Below are positions 35,577 to 43,334 of a stretch of 64,000 bases of DNA, in pieces (position 1 is the first letter of the stretch; every line of letters begins with the position of its first letter). The position numbers and the translations under genes are program-made. This stretch comes from Gudongella sp034006985 (GTDB lineage: Bacteria > Bacillota > Clostridia > Tissierellales > Tissierellaceae): assembly GCA_034006985.1 (NCBI GenBank), contig JAVERT010000015.1, forward strand, positions 1 through 64,000. The letters are read 5' to 3'. The notes beneath the pieces are model-generated. The model worked only from the letters and a program-made list of their open reading frames with translations, did not search any database and had not been told where the DNA came from.

Positions 35577-36062
35577 ATGGATAATATTAAATTTGCAATT
35601 CAAATGGAGCTAGACGGAGAAAAATTTTACAATGAACAAGCTGAAAAAAATAAAGGCAATAAGCTTGAAGAGGTTTTTAGATTTTTAGCTAAAGATGAAC
35701 ATAAGCATGCTGAATTAGTTAAAACATTTGCAGATGCTGGGGGTTATGTGTTAGATGAGGGAAATGCTTTAAATGAGTTTAACAATATATTTACTGATGA
35801 AAAAGATTTTAGTTTAAAAACCACAACAGATCCTCGTCAAATAGATGCATATAGATTAGCACTTAGAAAAGAAAAAGAGAGCATTGACCTCTATAAAAAG
35901 ATGAGGGAAGAATCTGAAACTGATGAGGGAAAAAAATTGTTTGATTATTTGGTAAGACAAGAAGAGTATCATTACAGTATTTTTGATAATTTGGAAGAGC
36001 ATCTTAGAAAAGCAGAAGACTGGGTTGAAGATGCGGAATTTGGTAAAAGACCAAAGTATTGA
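35577..36062 (+). CDS. Ferritin-like (rubrerythrin-type) diiron protein
   Basis: A 161-residue four-helix protein with the two Glu-x-x-His pairs of the rubrerythrin fold: ELDGEKFYNEQA and DEHKHAELVK in the first half, EKESIDLYKK and RQEEYHYSIFDNL in the second. No rubredoxin domain is attached. Such proteins remove peroxide or store iron in anaerobes. GGGGG precedes the ATG. It stands alone and is followed by a strong terminator. Confidence 0.85.
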   Translation: MDNIKFAIQMELDGEKFYNEQAEKNKGNKLEEVFRFLAKDEHKHAELVKTFADAGGYVLDEGNALNEFNNIFTDEKDFSLKTTTDPRQIDAYRLALRKEKESIDLYKKMREESETDEGKKLFDYLVRQEEYHYSIFDNLEEHLRKAEDWVEDAEFGKRPKY

Positions 36063-36067
36063 ATTTA

Positions 36068-36089
36068 AGCAGCCTAAGGGCTGCTTTTT
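36068..36089 (+). terminator. Intrinsic terminator
   Basis: AGCAGCC and GGCTGCT form a 7-base stem directly followed by TTTTT, just after the ferritin-like stop codon. Confidence 0.88.
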
Positions 36090-36171
36090 AAAGTATAGGA
36101 GCACCATGATTTCTATATTTTAAAAATTGGGTTGTAGGCGATGTAGAAATAAAAATGATAGGATGATAATA

Positions 36172-36495
36172 ATGGGTGTTTATAATACAGTAACAATAGA
36201 TTCGGAAGAAATTTTAGAGGATTTTACAAATCAAGATAAATATATTCTTTATTTTAGTTCAGAAAAATGTAGTGTGTGCACTTCAATTCTTCCAGAGTTA
36301 GAGAGAATTACAGAAAAGTTACCAATACAAGTTGGGAAGATTGATGTAAATATGAACTTAAAAATCGCAGGCCAATATCTAATATTTGTAACTCCAACAA
36401 TTATAATATTTAATGAGCACAAGGAAGTTTTAAGAGAGAGCAGATTTATTGACTTTAATAAAATAGAGAGAATGATTGGACTATTACTGGAATAG
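36172..36495 (+). CDS. Thioredoxin-like protein
   Basis: A 107-residue thioredoxin-fold protein with the redox pair Cys33/Cys36 (KCSVC) at the usual place after LYFSSE, and the cis-proline motif FVTPTIIIF near residue 78. The CSVC active site differs from the standard CGPC, so it is probably not the main thioredoxin but a specialised reductase or disulfide carrier. The ATG at 36172 follows AGGAT. It stands alone. Confidence 0.75.
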   Translation: MGVYNTVTIDSEEILEDFTNQDKYILYFSSEKCSVCTSILPELERITEKLPIQVGKIDVNMNLKIAGQYLIFVTPTIIIFNEHKEVLRESRFIDFNKIERMIGLLLE

Positions 36496-36596
36496 AAAGC
36501 AAAACAAATACTTAAAGGCACTTAATAGATGATATATGATGCCAATCATAACTATAGGGAAATGGTTGGTCAGTAAATAGGTAGTTTATTACTACA

Positions 36597-36644
36597 AAAT
36601 AGAAGCCATAAAAGGATATTAATATCCTTTTATGGCTTCTATTT
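36597..36644. terminator. Bidirectional terminator
   Basis: A long perfect palindrome: AAATAGAAGCCATAAAAGGA and its complement pair around TATTAATA. It serves the thioredoxin-like gene and the convergent P-II-like gene. Confidence 0.88.
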
Positions 36645-36653
36645 AATCATACA

Positions 36654-37001
36654 TCAATCTTTATCACTATAGCCTCCGACACTATACAATACTGGCAAAA
36701 CAAATAGGAAACCAGCAGCTTTTTTATTGTCAATATCAAGAATAATGCTAATTTTTTCTACTGCTTTATCTAAGACTTCTTTATCATTTATCACGCTTAT
36801 TAGAGTTTTGTTATATGGCTTGTCTTCATTTAGTATATTTCTAAGACTAGTCAAAATAGTACTATCTATATCGTGTTTTAGTAAAACTTTTCCCATTCCT
36901 ATGCTATCAATGGTTGTTGAACCTAATCCAAGTTCGTATAAAATATCCCTTATCTCATCTAACTTGTCTATTTGATTTAATATCAAAAATAACGCGTACA
37001 T
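36654..37001 (-). CDS. P-II-like small protein
   Basis: A 115-residue protein with the alpha/beta P-II-like layout (MYALFLILNQIDKLDEIRDIL start, GLGSTTIDSIGMGKVLL near 26, VINDKEVLDKAVEKISIIL near 73). The T-loop is short, so it probably binds a different ligand from GlnB. It is divergent from the cation:proton antiporter at 37240, a position from which P-II-like proteins often regulate transport. Start at 37001 is set by GGAGG; a longer frame runs 10 codons upstream. Confidence 0.6.
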   Translation of the reverse strand: MYALFLILNQIDKLDEIRDILYELGLGSTTIDSIGMGKVLLKHDIDSTILTSLRNILNEDKPYNKTLISVINDKEVLDKAVEKISIILDIDNKKAAGFLFVLPVLYSVGGYSDKD

Positions 37002-37150
37002 AATAATTCGACCTCCAAATTTTCTACTCATTAATATGGTTTACCAGTATAAATTATAACAAAAACATATACTAATAACAAATAAACTTTAAGAAATTTA
37101 TAAAAGTATAAGTTGCAATATAAAAAAAATAGGAATATAATTAAAACTTG

Positions 37151-37211
37151 TTGACTGTTTAGTATCATATTATTAAATTTTTAATGGGCCCTTGGGCTCA
37201 TTATTTTATAC
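37151..37211 (+). promoter_or_regulatory. Promoter and 5' hairpin of the antiporter gene
   Basis: TTGACT at 37151-37156 and TAAATT at 37174-37179 (17-base spacing) precede a hairpin TGGGCC-CTTG-GGCTCA at 37185-37200, which is followed by TTATTTTAT. The hairpin begins at the expected transcript start and could be an early terminator or a 5' stabiliser. Confidence 0.4.
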
Positions 37212-37239
37212 TATTAATTATTTTAGGAGTGGGTTTTAT

Positions 37240-38421
37240 ATGAATGAATTGTATTACGTTGGAATTATAATTTTATCAGGACTTATAATGGCAAGATTGG
37301 TTACAAAATTTAAACTTCCCCATGTAACAGGATATCTATTAGCAGGGGTGCTTATTGGGCCTTCTATACTTAATTTAGTGCCTAAAGAGGCAGGGGATAG
37401 TTTAGCAGTGATATCTGAAGCTGCACTAGGATTTATTGCATATAGTATTGGTAGTGAAATGAATTTTAAAACCTTGAAAAAAGTTGGTAAATCGTTAATA
37501 ACTATAACCTTATTTGAAGCATTGGTTCCAGCTGTTCTAATAACTTTAACCATGGTTTATATCTTTAAACAACCTTTAGCATTTTCAATAGTGATAGGAG
37601 CAATTGCTTCAGCAACAGCTCCAGCAGCAACAATAATGGTTATAAAACAGTATAAGGCAAAGGGAAAAGTCGTAGATACATTGCTGCCTGTAGTAGCAAT
37701 GGATGATGGTGTCGCTATTATATCCTTTGGTATTGCATTTTCAATAGCAAAAACTCTAATAAATTCAAGTGGTAATTTTTCTCTTATACAAGCTATATTT
37801 ATACCAGTAGTAGAAATTCTTCTTGCCTTAGTTGTAGGTTTTGTAGTTGGGATGATATTATGTTATATAATTCCCAAAATAAAAGGAGAAGATGAATTGT
37901 TAAGTTCTGTTATGGTTAGTATCTTTATTGCAATAGGTTTGGCTGAATTATTGAATATATCTACATTATTAGTTTGTATGATGATTGGAATAACAGCTTC
38001 AAATTTTGCGCATGAAAGTCACAGAGCTTTAAGTGTTATTAATAGAATAACTCCTCCAATATTTATTGCATTCTTTACACTATCTGGCATTGACTTAAAT
38101 TTAGCTGCACTTAAATATGCAGGTTTAATGGGAATTGGTTATATCGTTGTGAGATCTATAGGAAAAATATTAGGTGCATACATAGGTTCTAAGATAACAA
38201 ACTCAAGTGAATCAGTACAAAAATACTTAGGATTAACACTACTCCCACAGGCTGGAGTGGCTATAGGATTGTCTATGATAGCTCAAACAGTAATGCCAGA
38301 GCTTGGTTCAACGATAAGAACTATAATATTGGCTTCAACAGTAATTTACGAATTAGTGGGGCCTTTTGTTGCTAAGACAGCATTAATAAAGGCTGGTGAG
38401 ATTGATATTAAAGCATTATAA
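37240..38421 (+). CDS. CPA2-type cation:proton antiporter
   Basis: A 393-residue antiporter with about 12 membrane segments. LAGVLIGPSILNLVPKE near residue 39, GAIASATAPAATIMVI near 120 with the following MDDGVAI near 148 (the ion-binding aspartate region), and a C-terminal block GLTLLPQAGVAIGLSMIA place it in the KefB/CPA2-like group without the cytoplasmic TrkA domain. It probably exchanges sodium or potassium for protons. The ATG at 37240 follows AGGAG; a longer frame starts 16 codons upstream. Confidence 0.85.
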   Translation: MNELYYVGIIILSGLIMARLVTKFKLPHVTGYLLAGVLIGPSILNLVPKEAGDSLAVISEAALGFIAYSIGSEMNFKTLKKVGKSLITITLFEALVPAVLITLTMVYIFKQPLAFSIVIGAIASATAPAATIMVIKQYKAKGKVVDTLLPVVAMDDGVAIISFGIAFSIAKTLINSSGNFSLIQAIFIPVVEILLALVVGFVVGMILCYIIPKIKGEDELLSSVMVSIFIAIGLAELLNISTLLVCMMIGITASNFAHESHRALSVINRITPPIFIAFFTLSGIDLNLAALKYAGLMGIGYIVVRSIGKILGAYIGSKITNSSESVQKYLGLTLLPQAGVAIGLSMIAQTVMPELGSTIRTIILASTVIYELVGPFVAKTALIKAGEIDIKAL

Positions 38422-38475
38422 TTAAAACAAGAAAGATCTAGTTTACTTGATGTGATACCCGAAAGTTAGACTTTG

Positions 38476-38509
38476 TAGCGTAGCAGTTAAATCTGTTACG
38501 CTATTTTTA
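38476..38509 (+). terminator. Intrinsic terminator of the antiporter gene
   Basis: TAGCGTAGCAG pairs with CTGTTACGCTA (one G-U) around TTAAAT and is followed by TTTTTA. Confidence 0.88.
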
Positions 38510-38696
38510 TAAATAGAACAATATCTACTACTTTCTATAAATCCATCATTTTAGCAAATAATAGTATTATTAAAACACACTATCACTAAAAGTAGGTTAT
38601 AAAATTTTTTTATAGATGTCTATTTTGTTGTTATTACTACTTTTTGGGTATTATTTAGTTATAAATAGTTTAACGACAAAAAACAGGAGGTATGTT

Positions 38697-39152
38697 ATGT
38701 ATATTAAAGACATAATGACAAAAGAAGTTATAACAGCTAACCTAGAGGATACAGTTGAGAAATGTGCAAATCTATTGATAATGCACAATTTAAGCGGATT
38801 ACCAATACTTGATGAAAATGGAAAGATAAAAGGAATGGTTACAGAAGGGGATTTAATAAGAAGAGCTTCTAGAATAAAAGGGCCAGCAGTATTAGAAGTA
38901 TTGGGGGGACTGATATATCTTGATAGTCCTAAAAAATTTATGGATGAGCTTAAAAGTTCAATGGGCCAATTAGCTAGAGATATAATGTCTAAAAATGTTG
39001 TGACAATTCATCCAGAAAAAGAAATTGAAGAAGCGGCGACTTTATTAGTAGAAAAAAATATTAAAAGGCTGCCTGTAGTAGATAAGGAAGGGAACTTAGT
39101 GGGCATAGTTTCAAGAAGAGATATTATGAACTATTTATTCCCAAATAAATAA
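38697..39152 (+). CDS. CBS domain pair protein
   Basis: A 151-residue protein of two CBS domains. Residues 1-55 (IKDIMTKEVITANLED, GLPILDENGKIKGMVTEGDLI) and 92-151 (ARDIMSKNVVTIHPEK, RLPVVDKEGNLVGIVSRRDI) are the two repeats, which fold into one adenosine-nucleotide-binding module. It is probably a ligand sensor acting on another protein. GGAGG precedes the ATG at 38697; a longer frame upstream has no site. Confidence 0.85.
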   Translation: MYIKDIMTKEVITANLEDTVEKCANLLIMHNLSGLPILDENGKIKGMVTEGDLIRRASRIKGPAVLEVLGGLIYLDSPKKFMDELKSSMGQLARDIMSKNVVTIHPEKEIEEAATLLVEKNIKRLPVVDKEGNLVGIVSRRDIMNYLFPNK

Positions 39153-39182
39153 AGACTTGAAAACTATGTAAGGGGGAATAGT

Positions 39183-39977
39183 ATGAGAAGGAGAAGAACA
39201 TCTAAAACTATGGGGTTTATAGCAACTATTTTCTATATAGTAATGGTGATTGTAAATGTTATGGCAAATACAGTGCCTATAAATGGCCTTAATACAGGGG
39301 AAGTATCTGATAGTTTTCCAAACTTATTTGCACCTGCAGGAATTACTTTTTCCATTTGGGGCGTTATATACTTATTGCTTGCTATCTATTTATTTTTTCA
39401 GTTTAGTGATTCAAGAGAAATGGAATCTAAAAATAATAGAGTTTTAAATAGAATTAACCTGTTGTTTATAATATCTTCAATAGCAAATGCAGCTTGGATT
39501 TTTGCATGGCACAATCTAAAGATTGGAGTATCAGTTGTTATTATGTTTGTTATGTTCTTTTCCCTTATTACTATAGTGCTGACTGTAAATAATCTATCTC
39601 TTAACAAGAAGGAAAAATTTTGGCTTAGAATACCATTTAGTGTATATTTTGGTTGGATTAATATTGCTTTAATAGCAAATATAACTGGATTTTTAGTCAA
39701 TTCAGGCTGGAAAGGGTTTGGTCTATCAGAAACTGTATGGACCATTATAATACTTATAATAGGATTACTAATAGGAGGAACAACTATTTGGAGGCTAAAA
39801 GATAGAGCCTATGGCCTTGTTTTTGTATGGGCATATCTAGGTATACTTATAAAGCATCTATCAGCAGATGGTTTTGCGGGAGCTTATCCAGGAATAATAG
39901 CTACAGCTGGAATTAGCATAGGTATATTTATGTCAATTATATTTTTAACATATAAGAAAAAAAGAGGAATTTTTTAA
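39183..39977 (+). CDS. TspO-related tryptophan-rich membrane protein
   Basis: A 264-residue protein with about eight membrane segments and tryptophan/asparagine-rich motifs: FAPAGITFSIWGVIYLLLA near residue 49, ANAAWIFAWHNLKIG near 100, and YFGWINIALIANITGF near 156. It resembles the larger TspO/MBR-related family rather than the 160-residue TspO itself. The ligand is unknown (porphyrin or lipid binding in relatives). It starts the membrane-flavoured gene set that runs to 43088. Confidence 0.65.
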   Translation: MRRRRTSKTMGFIATIFYIVMVIVNVMANTVPINGLNTGEVSDSFPNLFAPAGITFSIWGVIYLLLAIYLFFQFSDSREMESKNNRVLNRINLLFIISSIANAAWIFAWHNLKIGVSVVIMFVMFFSLITIVLTVNNLSLNKKEKFWLRIPFSVYFGWINIALIANITGFLVNSGWKGFGLSETVWTIIILIIGLLIGGTTIWRLKDRAYGLVFVWAYLGILIKHLSADGFAGAYPGIIATAGISIGIFMSIIFLTYKKKRGIF

Positions 39978-40090
39978 AAATATTTTAAAATGAGATTGGG
40001 AAAAAATAGATTGGGTAAATATGCCAAGAATGCTTTAGCGGGGCAATACATGAAATGAAATGTATTGGAATCATATTAAGGGGTGCTATA

Positions 40091-40492
40091 ATGAATTATA
40101 TAAAGATGTATTTAATAACCTTAATTATTTTCTTTGCTATTGATATTTTGTGGCTAGGATTTATAGCCAAGGATATATACAAAGAACATTTAGGGTTTTT
40201 AATGAGAGAAAAACCAAATTGGAGTGCAGCAGTAATATTTTATATGGTATATATAGTTGGATTGTTATTTTTTGTGCTAAATCCAGCTTTACAAAAAGAT
40301 AGTTTGATCTATGGAGCTCTAGTAGGAGCATTTTTTGGTTTTATTACTTATGCAACTTATGATATGACGAACCTAGCGACTTTAAAAGATTGGCCAATGT
40401 TTGTTACTGTAGTCGATATAATATGGGGGACTGTTTTATGTAGTGCAACCACTTCAATTAGCTTTATTATACTTAGAGCTATAGGAGTTTAA
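40091..40492 (+). CDS. DUF2177 family membrane protein
   Basis: A 133-residue protein with four membrane segments (TLIIFFAIDILWLGFIAKDIY, AAVIFYMVYIVGLLFFVL, GALVGAFFGFITYATYDMTN, and WGTVLCSATTSISFIIL). LWLG and YATYDMTNLA are the family marks. No function is known. AAGGGG precedes the ATG at 40091. It belongs to the same unknown membrane cluster as the TspO-like, FakAB and DUF1295 genes. Confidence 0.78.
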   Translation: MNYIKMYLITLIIFFAIDILWLGFIAKDIYKEHLGFLMREKPNWSAAVIFYMVYIVGLLFFVLNPALQKDSLIYGALVGAFFGFITYATYDMTNLATLKDWPMFVTVVDIIWGTVLCSATTSISFIILRAIGV

Positions 40493-40514
40493 CTTTTTAT
40501 TAAGGAGTGATCAC

Positions 40515-42299
40515 ATGGTTTTAACAGAACTAACAGGGGAGAATATGTATCATGCTTTTTTATCTGGAGCACTAGAAGTGATAAAACAAAAAGCTGAATT
40601 GAATAGAATTAATGTATTCCCAGTACCTGATGGAGATACAGGATCTAACTTGGCATTTACCATGTATACTATTGTTGAAAATGCTAAAATAAATGATTCT
40701 GTTAAGCAGACAATGAAGTCTATAGCGGATGCAGCAATCGATGGTGCAAGAGGGAATTCAGGGATTATCTTTGCGCAGTATATAAATGGAATGTATATGG
40801 GATTAAAAGACAATGACGATGTTGATTTAAGTACATTTTCAAAGTCAGTTTCAAAAGCAGTTGAATATGCTTATAATTCTATTGCTAATCCAGTTGAAGG
40901 AACTATGATAACTGTGATGAAAGATTGGGCGGGTGCGCTAGGAGAATATGGACAAAAATCTACTGATTTTGTTGAAACAATGACTCTTTCTTTAGAAGTA
41001 GCGATGCAATCATTAAGAGATACACCCTTAAAATTAAAGGTTCTAAGGGATGCTCATGTAGTAGATTCTGGGGCAAAAGGTTTTGTGCACTTTTTGGAGG
41101 GTTTTCTTAAGTTTGTAATAACAAGAGAAGTTGCAATTTTTAATAATAAAGAAGTAAAAGTTGAATATGATGAAGAAATGCATATGTTAGAAAACATAGA
41201 TCTTACAAATAGATATTGTACTGAAGGTTTAATAAAAGGCAAAAATTTGGATACTGAATTTATAAAAAAAGAGCTTTCAAAGTTCGGAGATTCAATGGTT
41301 ATAGCAGGGAATAGAGATAAAATGAGGGTTCATATTCATACAAGTAAACCTGAAGAGATATTTAAAACCTTAAGATCACATGGCAAAATAATACAACAAA
41401 AATCTGATGATATGTTAAGACAATATGAATCAGCTTATGATAGAAAGTACGATATTGCAATAATTACTGATTCAATTGCAGATTTACCAAAGGAAATTAT
41501 GGATAAGTATCAGATTCATCTTTTGCCTTTAAATTTACTGATAGAAGATAGCAACTATCTAGATAAAAGGACAATTACTTCAAAAGCATTTTATACTATT
41601 ATGGATGAAATAGAAGTATATCCAAGTTCTTCACAACCTACTACAAAGATAGTTGAACATTTTATAAGTGAAGTTGCAAGAAGTTATGACAAGATAATAG
41701 CTATTACAGTATCAAGTAAAATGAGTGGAACCTATAATACTTTTAAAAATGCTATAGACAATTTGGGCATGTCAGAAGATAGAATTGCACTAATTGATTC
41801 AAAGAGAAACTCAGGAGCAGAAGGATTAATAGTTTTGGAGGCAGCAGAATATATAGCAGCAGGGGATGCTTTTGAAACTGTAGTAGAAAAAGTTAATGAT
41901 GTTGTTTTAAAAAGTGAGATTTACGTTAGTGTATTAGACTTAAAGTATATGATTAAGTCAGGACGAATTGGAAGAGCAACAGGTGTGATTGCTGGAGCAT
42001 TAAATTTTAAGCCAGTTGTATCAATTGATAAAAAAGGAGATGGCAGTATTATTGGAAAATCTTTTAGTGTATGGTCAAATACCCAAAAGGTTTATTCATT
42101 AGTGCGAGAAGTAGCTAATAACACTGGTATCTCAAGATATGCAGTAGTTCATGCTAATAGCTTGGATAGAGCTAAAGAATTTGTTGAAAATATAAAGGAA
42201 ATAACAGGCAAAGAACCGGAGTATATTATGGAAATATCGAGCATCGTTGCAATGAGTGCAGGCATAGGAAGTGTAGCAGTAGCTTTAATAAGTGAATAA
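40515..42299 (+). CDS. FakA-FakB fusion (fatty acid kinase and DegV fatty-acid-binding domains)
   Basis: A 594-residue protein joining two normally separate parts of fatty acid kinase. Residues 1-205 form the DAK2/DhaL ATP-binding domain with NVFPVPDGDTGSN (33-45) and GARGNSGIIFAQ. Residues 215-305 match the central FakA domain. Residues 313-594 form a complete DegV/FakB domain with ITDSIADLP, TVSSKMSGTYN and KSGRIGRA. FakA-FakB phosphorylates fatty acids for phospholipid synthesis in Firmicutes. The fusion gives the lipid-binding and kinase parts at 1:1. It lies upstream of DUF1295 and downstream of DUF2177. Confidence 0.85.
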   Translation: MVLTELTGENMYHAFLSGALEVIKQKAELNRINVFPVPDGDTGSNLAFTMYTIVENAKINDSVKQTMKSIADAAIDGARGNSGIIFAQYINGMYMGLKDNDDVDLSTFSKSVSKAVEYAYNSIANPVEGTMITVMKDWAGALGEYGQKSTDFVETMTLSLEVAMQSLRDTPLKLKVLRDAHVVDSGAKGFVHFLEGFLKFVITREVAIFNNKEVKVEYDEEMHMLENIDLTNRYCTEGLIKGKNLDTEFIKKELSKFGDSMVIAGNRDKMRVHIHTSKPEEIFKTLRSHGKIIQQKSDDMLRQYESAYDRKYDIAIITDSIADLPKEIMDKYQIHLLPLNLLIEDSNYLDKRTITSKAFYTIMDEIEVYPSSSQPTTKIVEHFISEVARSYDKIIAITVSSKMSGTYNTFKNAIDNLGMSEDRIALIDSKRNSGAEGLIVLEAAEYIAAGDAFETVVEKVNDVVLKSEIYVSVLDLKYMIKSGRIGRATGVIAGALNFKPVVSIDKKGDGSIIGKSFSVWSNTQKVYSLVREVANNTGISRYAVVHANSLDRAKEFVENIKEITGKEPEYIMEISSIVAMSAGIGSVAVALISE

Positions 42300-42311
42300 G
42301 GAGGGGAATAT

Positions 42312-43088
42312 ATGAATATATATATATTCACGATGATGGCAGTTTTCATATTTTTTAATATTGTATTTGTTATTGCTCAATCGAAAAAGAACAATGGATT
42401 AATTGATATTGCTTGGGGTTCAGGTTTTGTGGTTTTAGCAATTACAAGCTATTTAATCTCCCCTATATGGACCATAAGAAGTGCAATAGTTACAACTTTA
42501 GTCACCTTGTGGGGTTTAAGATTAGCTTACCATTTATTTAAAAGAAATTGGAATAAAAAAGAAGACTATAGATATGTTGCTATGAGAGAAAGATGGACAG
42601 AAGCTGGTAAAAATATTTATTTAACAGCCTATTTTAAAGTTTATATGAGTCAGATGATACTTCTTTTTATTATTTCAATTCCAATATTTATTGTTAACTT
42701 CAGCGTGCAAAAAGGATTCGGGATATTAGATTTTTTAGGACTCCTTATATGGATTATTGGTTACTTCTTTGAAGTCACAGGAGATGCTCAATTAAAAGAA
42801 TTTATTAGTAAAAGAGAGAATAAAGGAAAACTTATGAAGTCAGGTTTATGGAAGTACACAAGGCATCCAAATTACTTTGGAGAAGCTACCATGTGGTGGG
42901 GAATTTTTATAATTGTATTTAGTGTAGGCGGATTTTTCCCAACAATTATTAGTCCAGCTGTGATAACGTATTTACTATTGTTTGTATCTGGAGTTCCATT
43001 ACTTGAGAAAAAATATAAGGACCATCCAGAATGGCCTGAATATTCTAGAAAAACAAGTAAATTTGTGCCAATGCCACCAAAAGAATAG
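42312..43088 (+). CDS. DUF1295 family membrane protein (steroid-reductase-like)
   Basis: A 258-residue protein with about seven membrane segments. The C-terminal part YTRHPNYFGEATMWWG near residue 180 is the hallmark of the DUF1295 / 3-oxo-5-alpha-steroid 4-dehydrogenase-like and isoprenylcysteine-methyltransferase-like family. Probable role is reduction or modification of a membrane lipid. It follows FakAB by 12 bases behind GGAGGGG, so the two are co-transcribed. Confidence 0.75.
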   Translation: MNIYIFTMMAVFIFFNIVFVIAQSKKNNGLIDIAWGSGFVVLAITSYLISPIWTIRSAIVTTLVTLWGLRLAYHLFKRNWNKKEDYRYVAMRERWTEAGKNIYLTAYFKVYMSQMILLFIISIPIFIVNFSVQKGFGILDFLGLLIWIIGYFFEVTGDAQLKEFISKRENKGKLMKSGLWKYTRHPNYFGEATMWWGIFIIVFSVGGFFPTIISPAVITYLLLFVSGVPLLEKKYKDHPEWPEYSRKTSKFVPMPPKE

Positions 43089-43122
43089 AAATGCAGTTAT
43101 TGTACAAGGGAGCGATTGAACC

Positions 43123-43284
43123 ATGGTAGAGAAACCTAATGCAGCGATTGAGGAAGAAGGTCACTTACCTGTAAATCTTATTAGAAGTTATGCAATAAAG
43201 TACAAACAAGAATATATTCTAAATCAGTTTATTTGGGAGCCATTTCCAGATGGATTATTAGATATTAAAGATACAGGAAAATAA
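43123..43284 (+). CDS. Small unidentified protein (53 residues)
   Basis: An open frame from ATG at 43123 with GGGAG upstream. It has charged ends and the motif NQFIWEPFPDGLLDI near residue 38. No family is recognised. It may be a genuine small protein of the preceding lipid operon or the C-terminal remnant of a lost gene; its end resembles the end of a longer polypeptide. Kept at low confidence. Confidence 0.3.
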   Translation: MVEKPNAAIEEEGHLPVNLIRSYAIKYKQEYILNQFIWEPFPDGLLDIKDTGK

Positions 43285-43297
43285 AAGAAGAATATAA

Positions 43298-43334
43298 AAA
43301 TGGCCTATTGGATTAAATCTCTACTAGGCCATTT
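43298..43334. terminator. Hairpin overlapping the end of the HTH gene
   Basis: AAATGGCCTA pairs with TAGGCCATTT around a 17-base loop containing the stop codon of the minus-strand gene. T-rich sequence follows on the minus side. Confidence 0.6.

Noticed and set aside
43091..43129. 12-codon frame starting ATG at 43091
   Set aside because: Too short, no RBS, and overlaps the better-supported frame at 43123.
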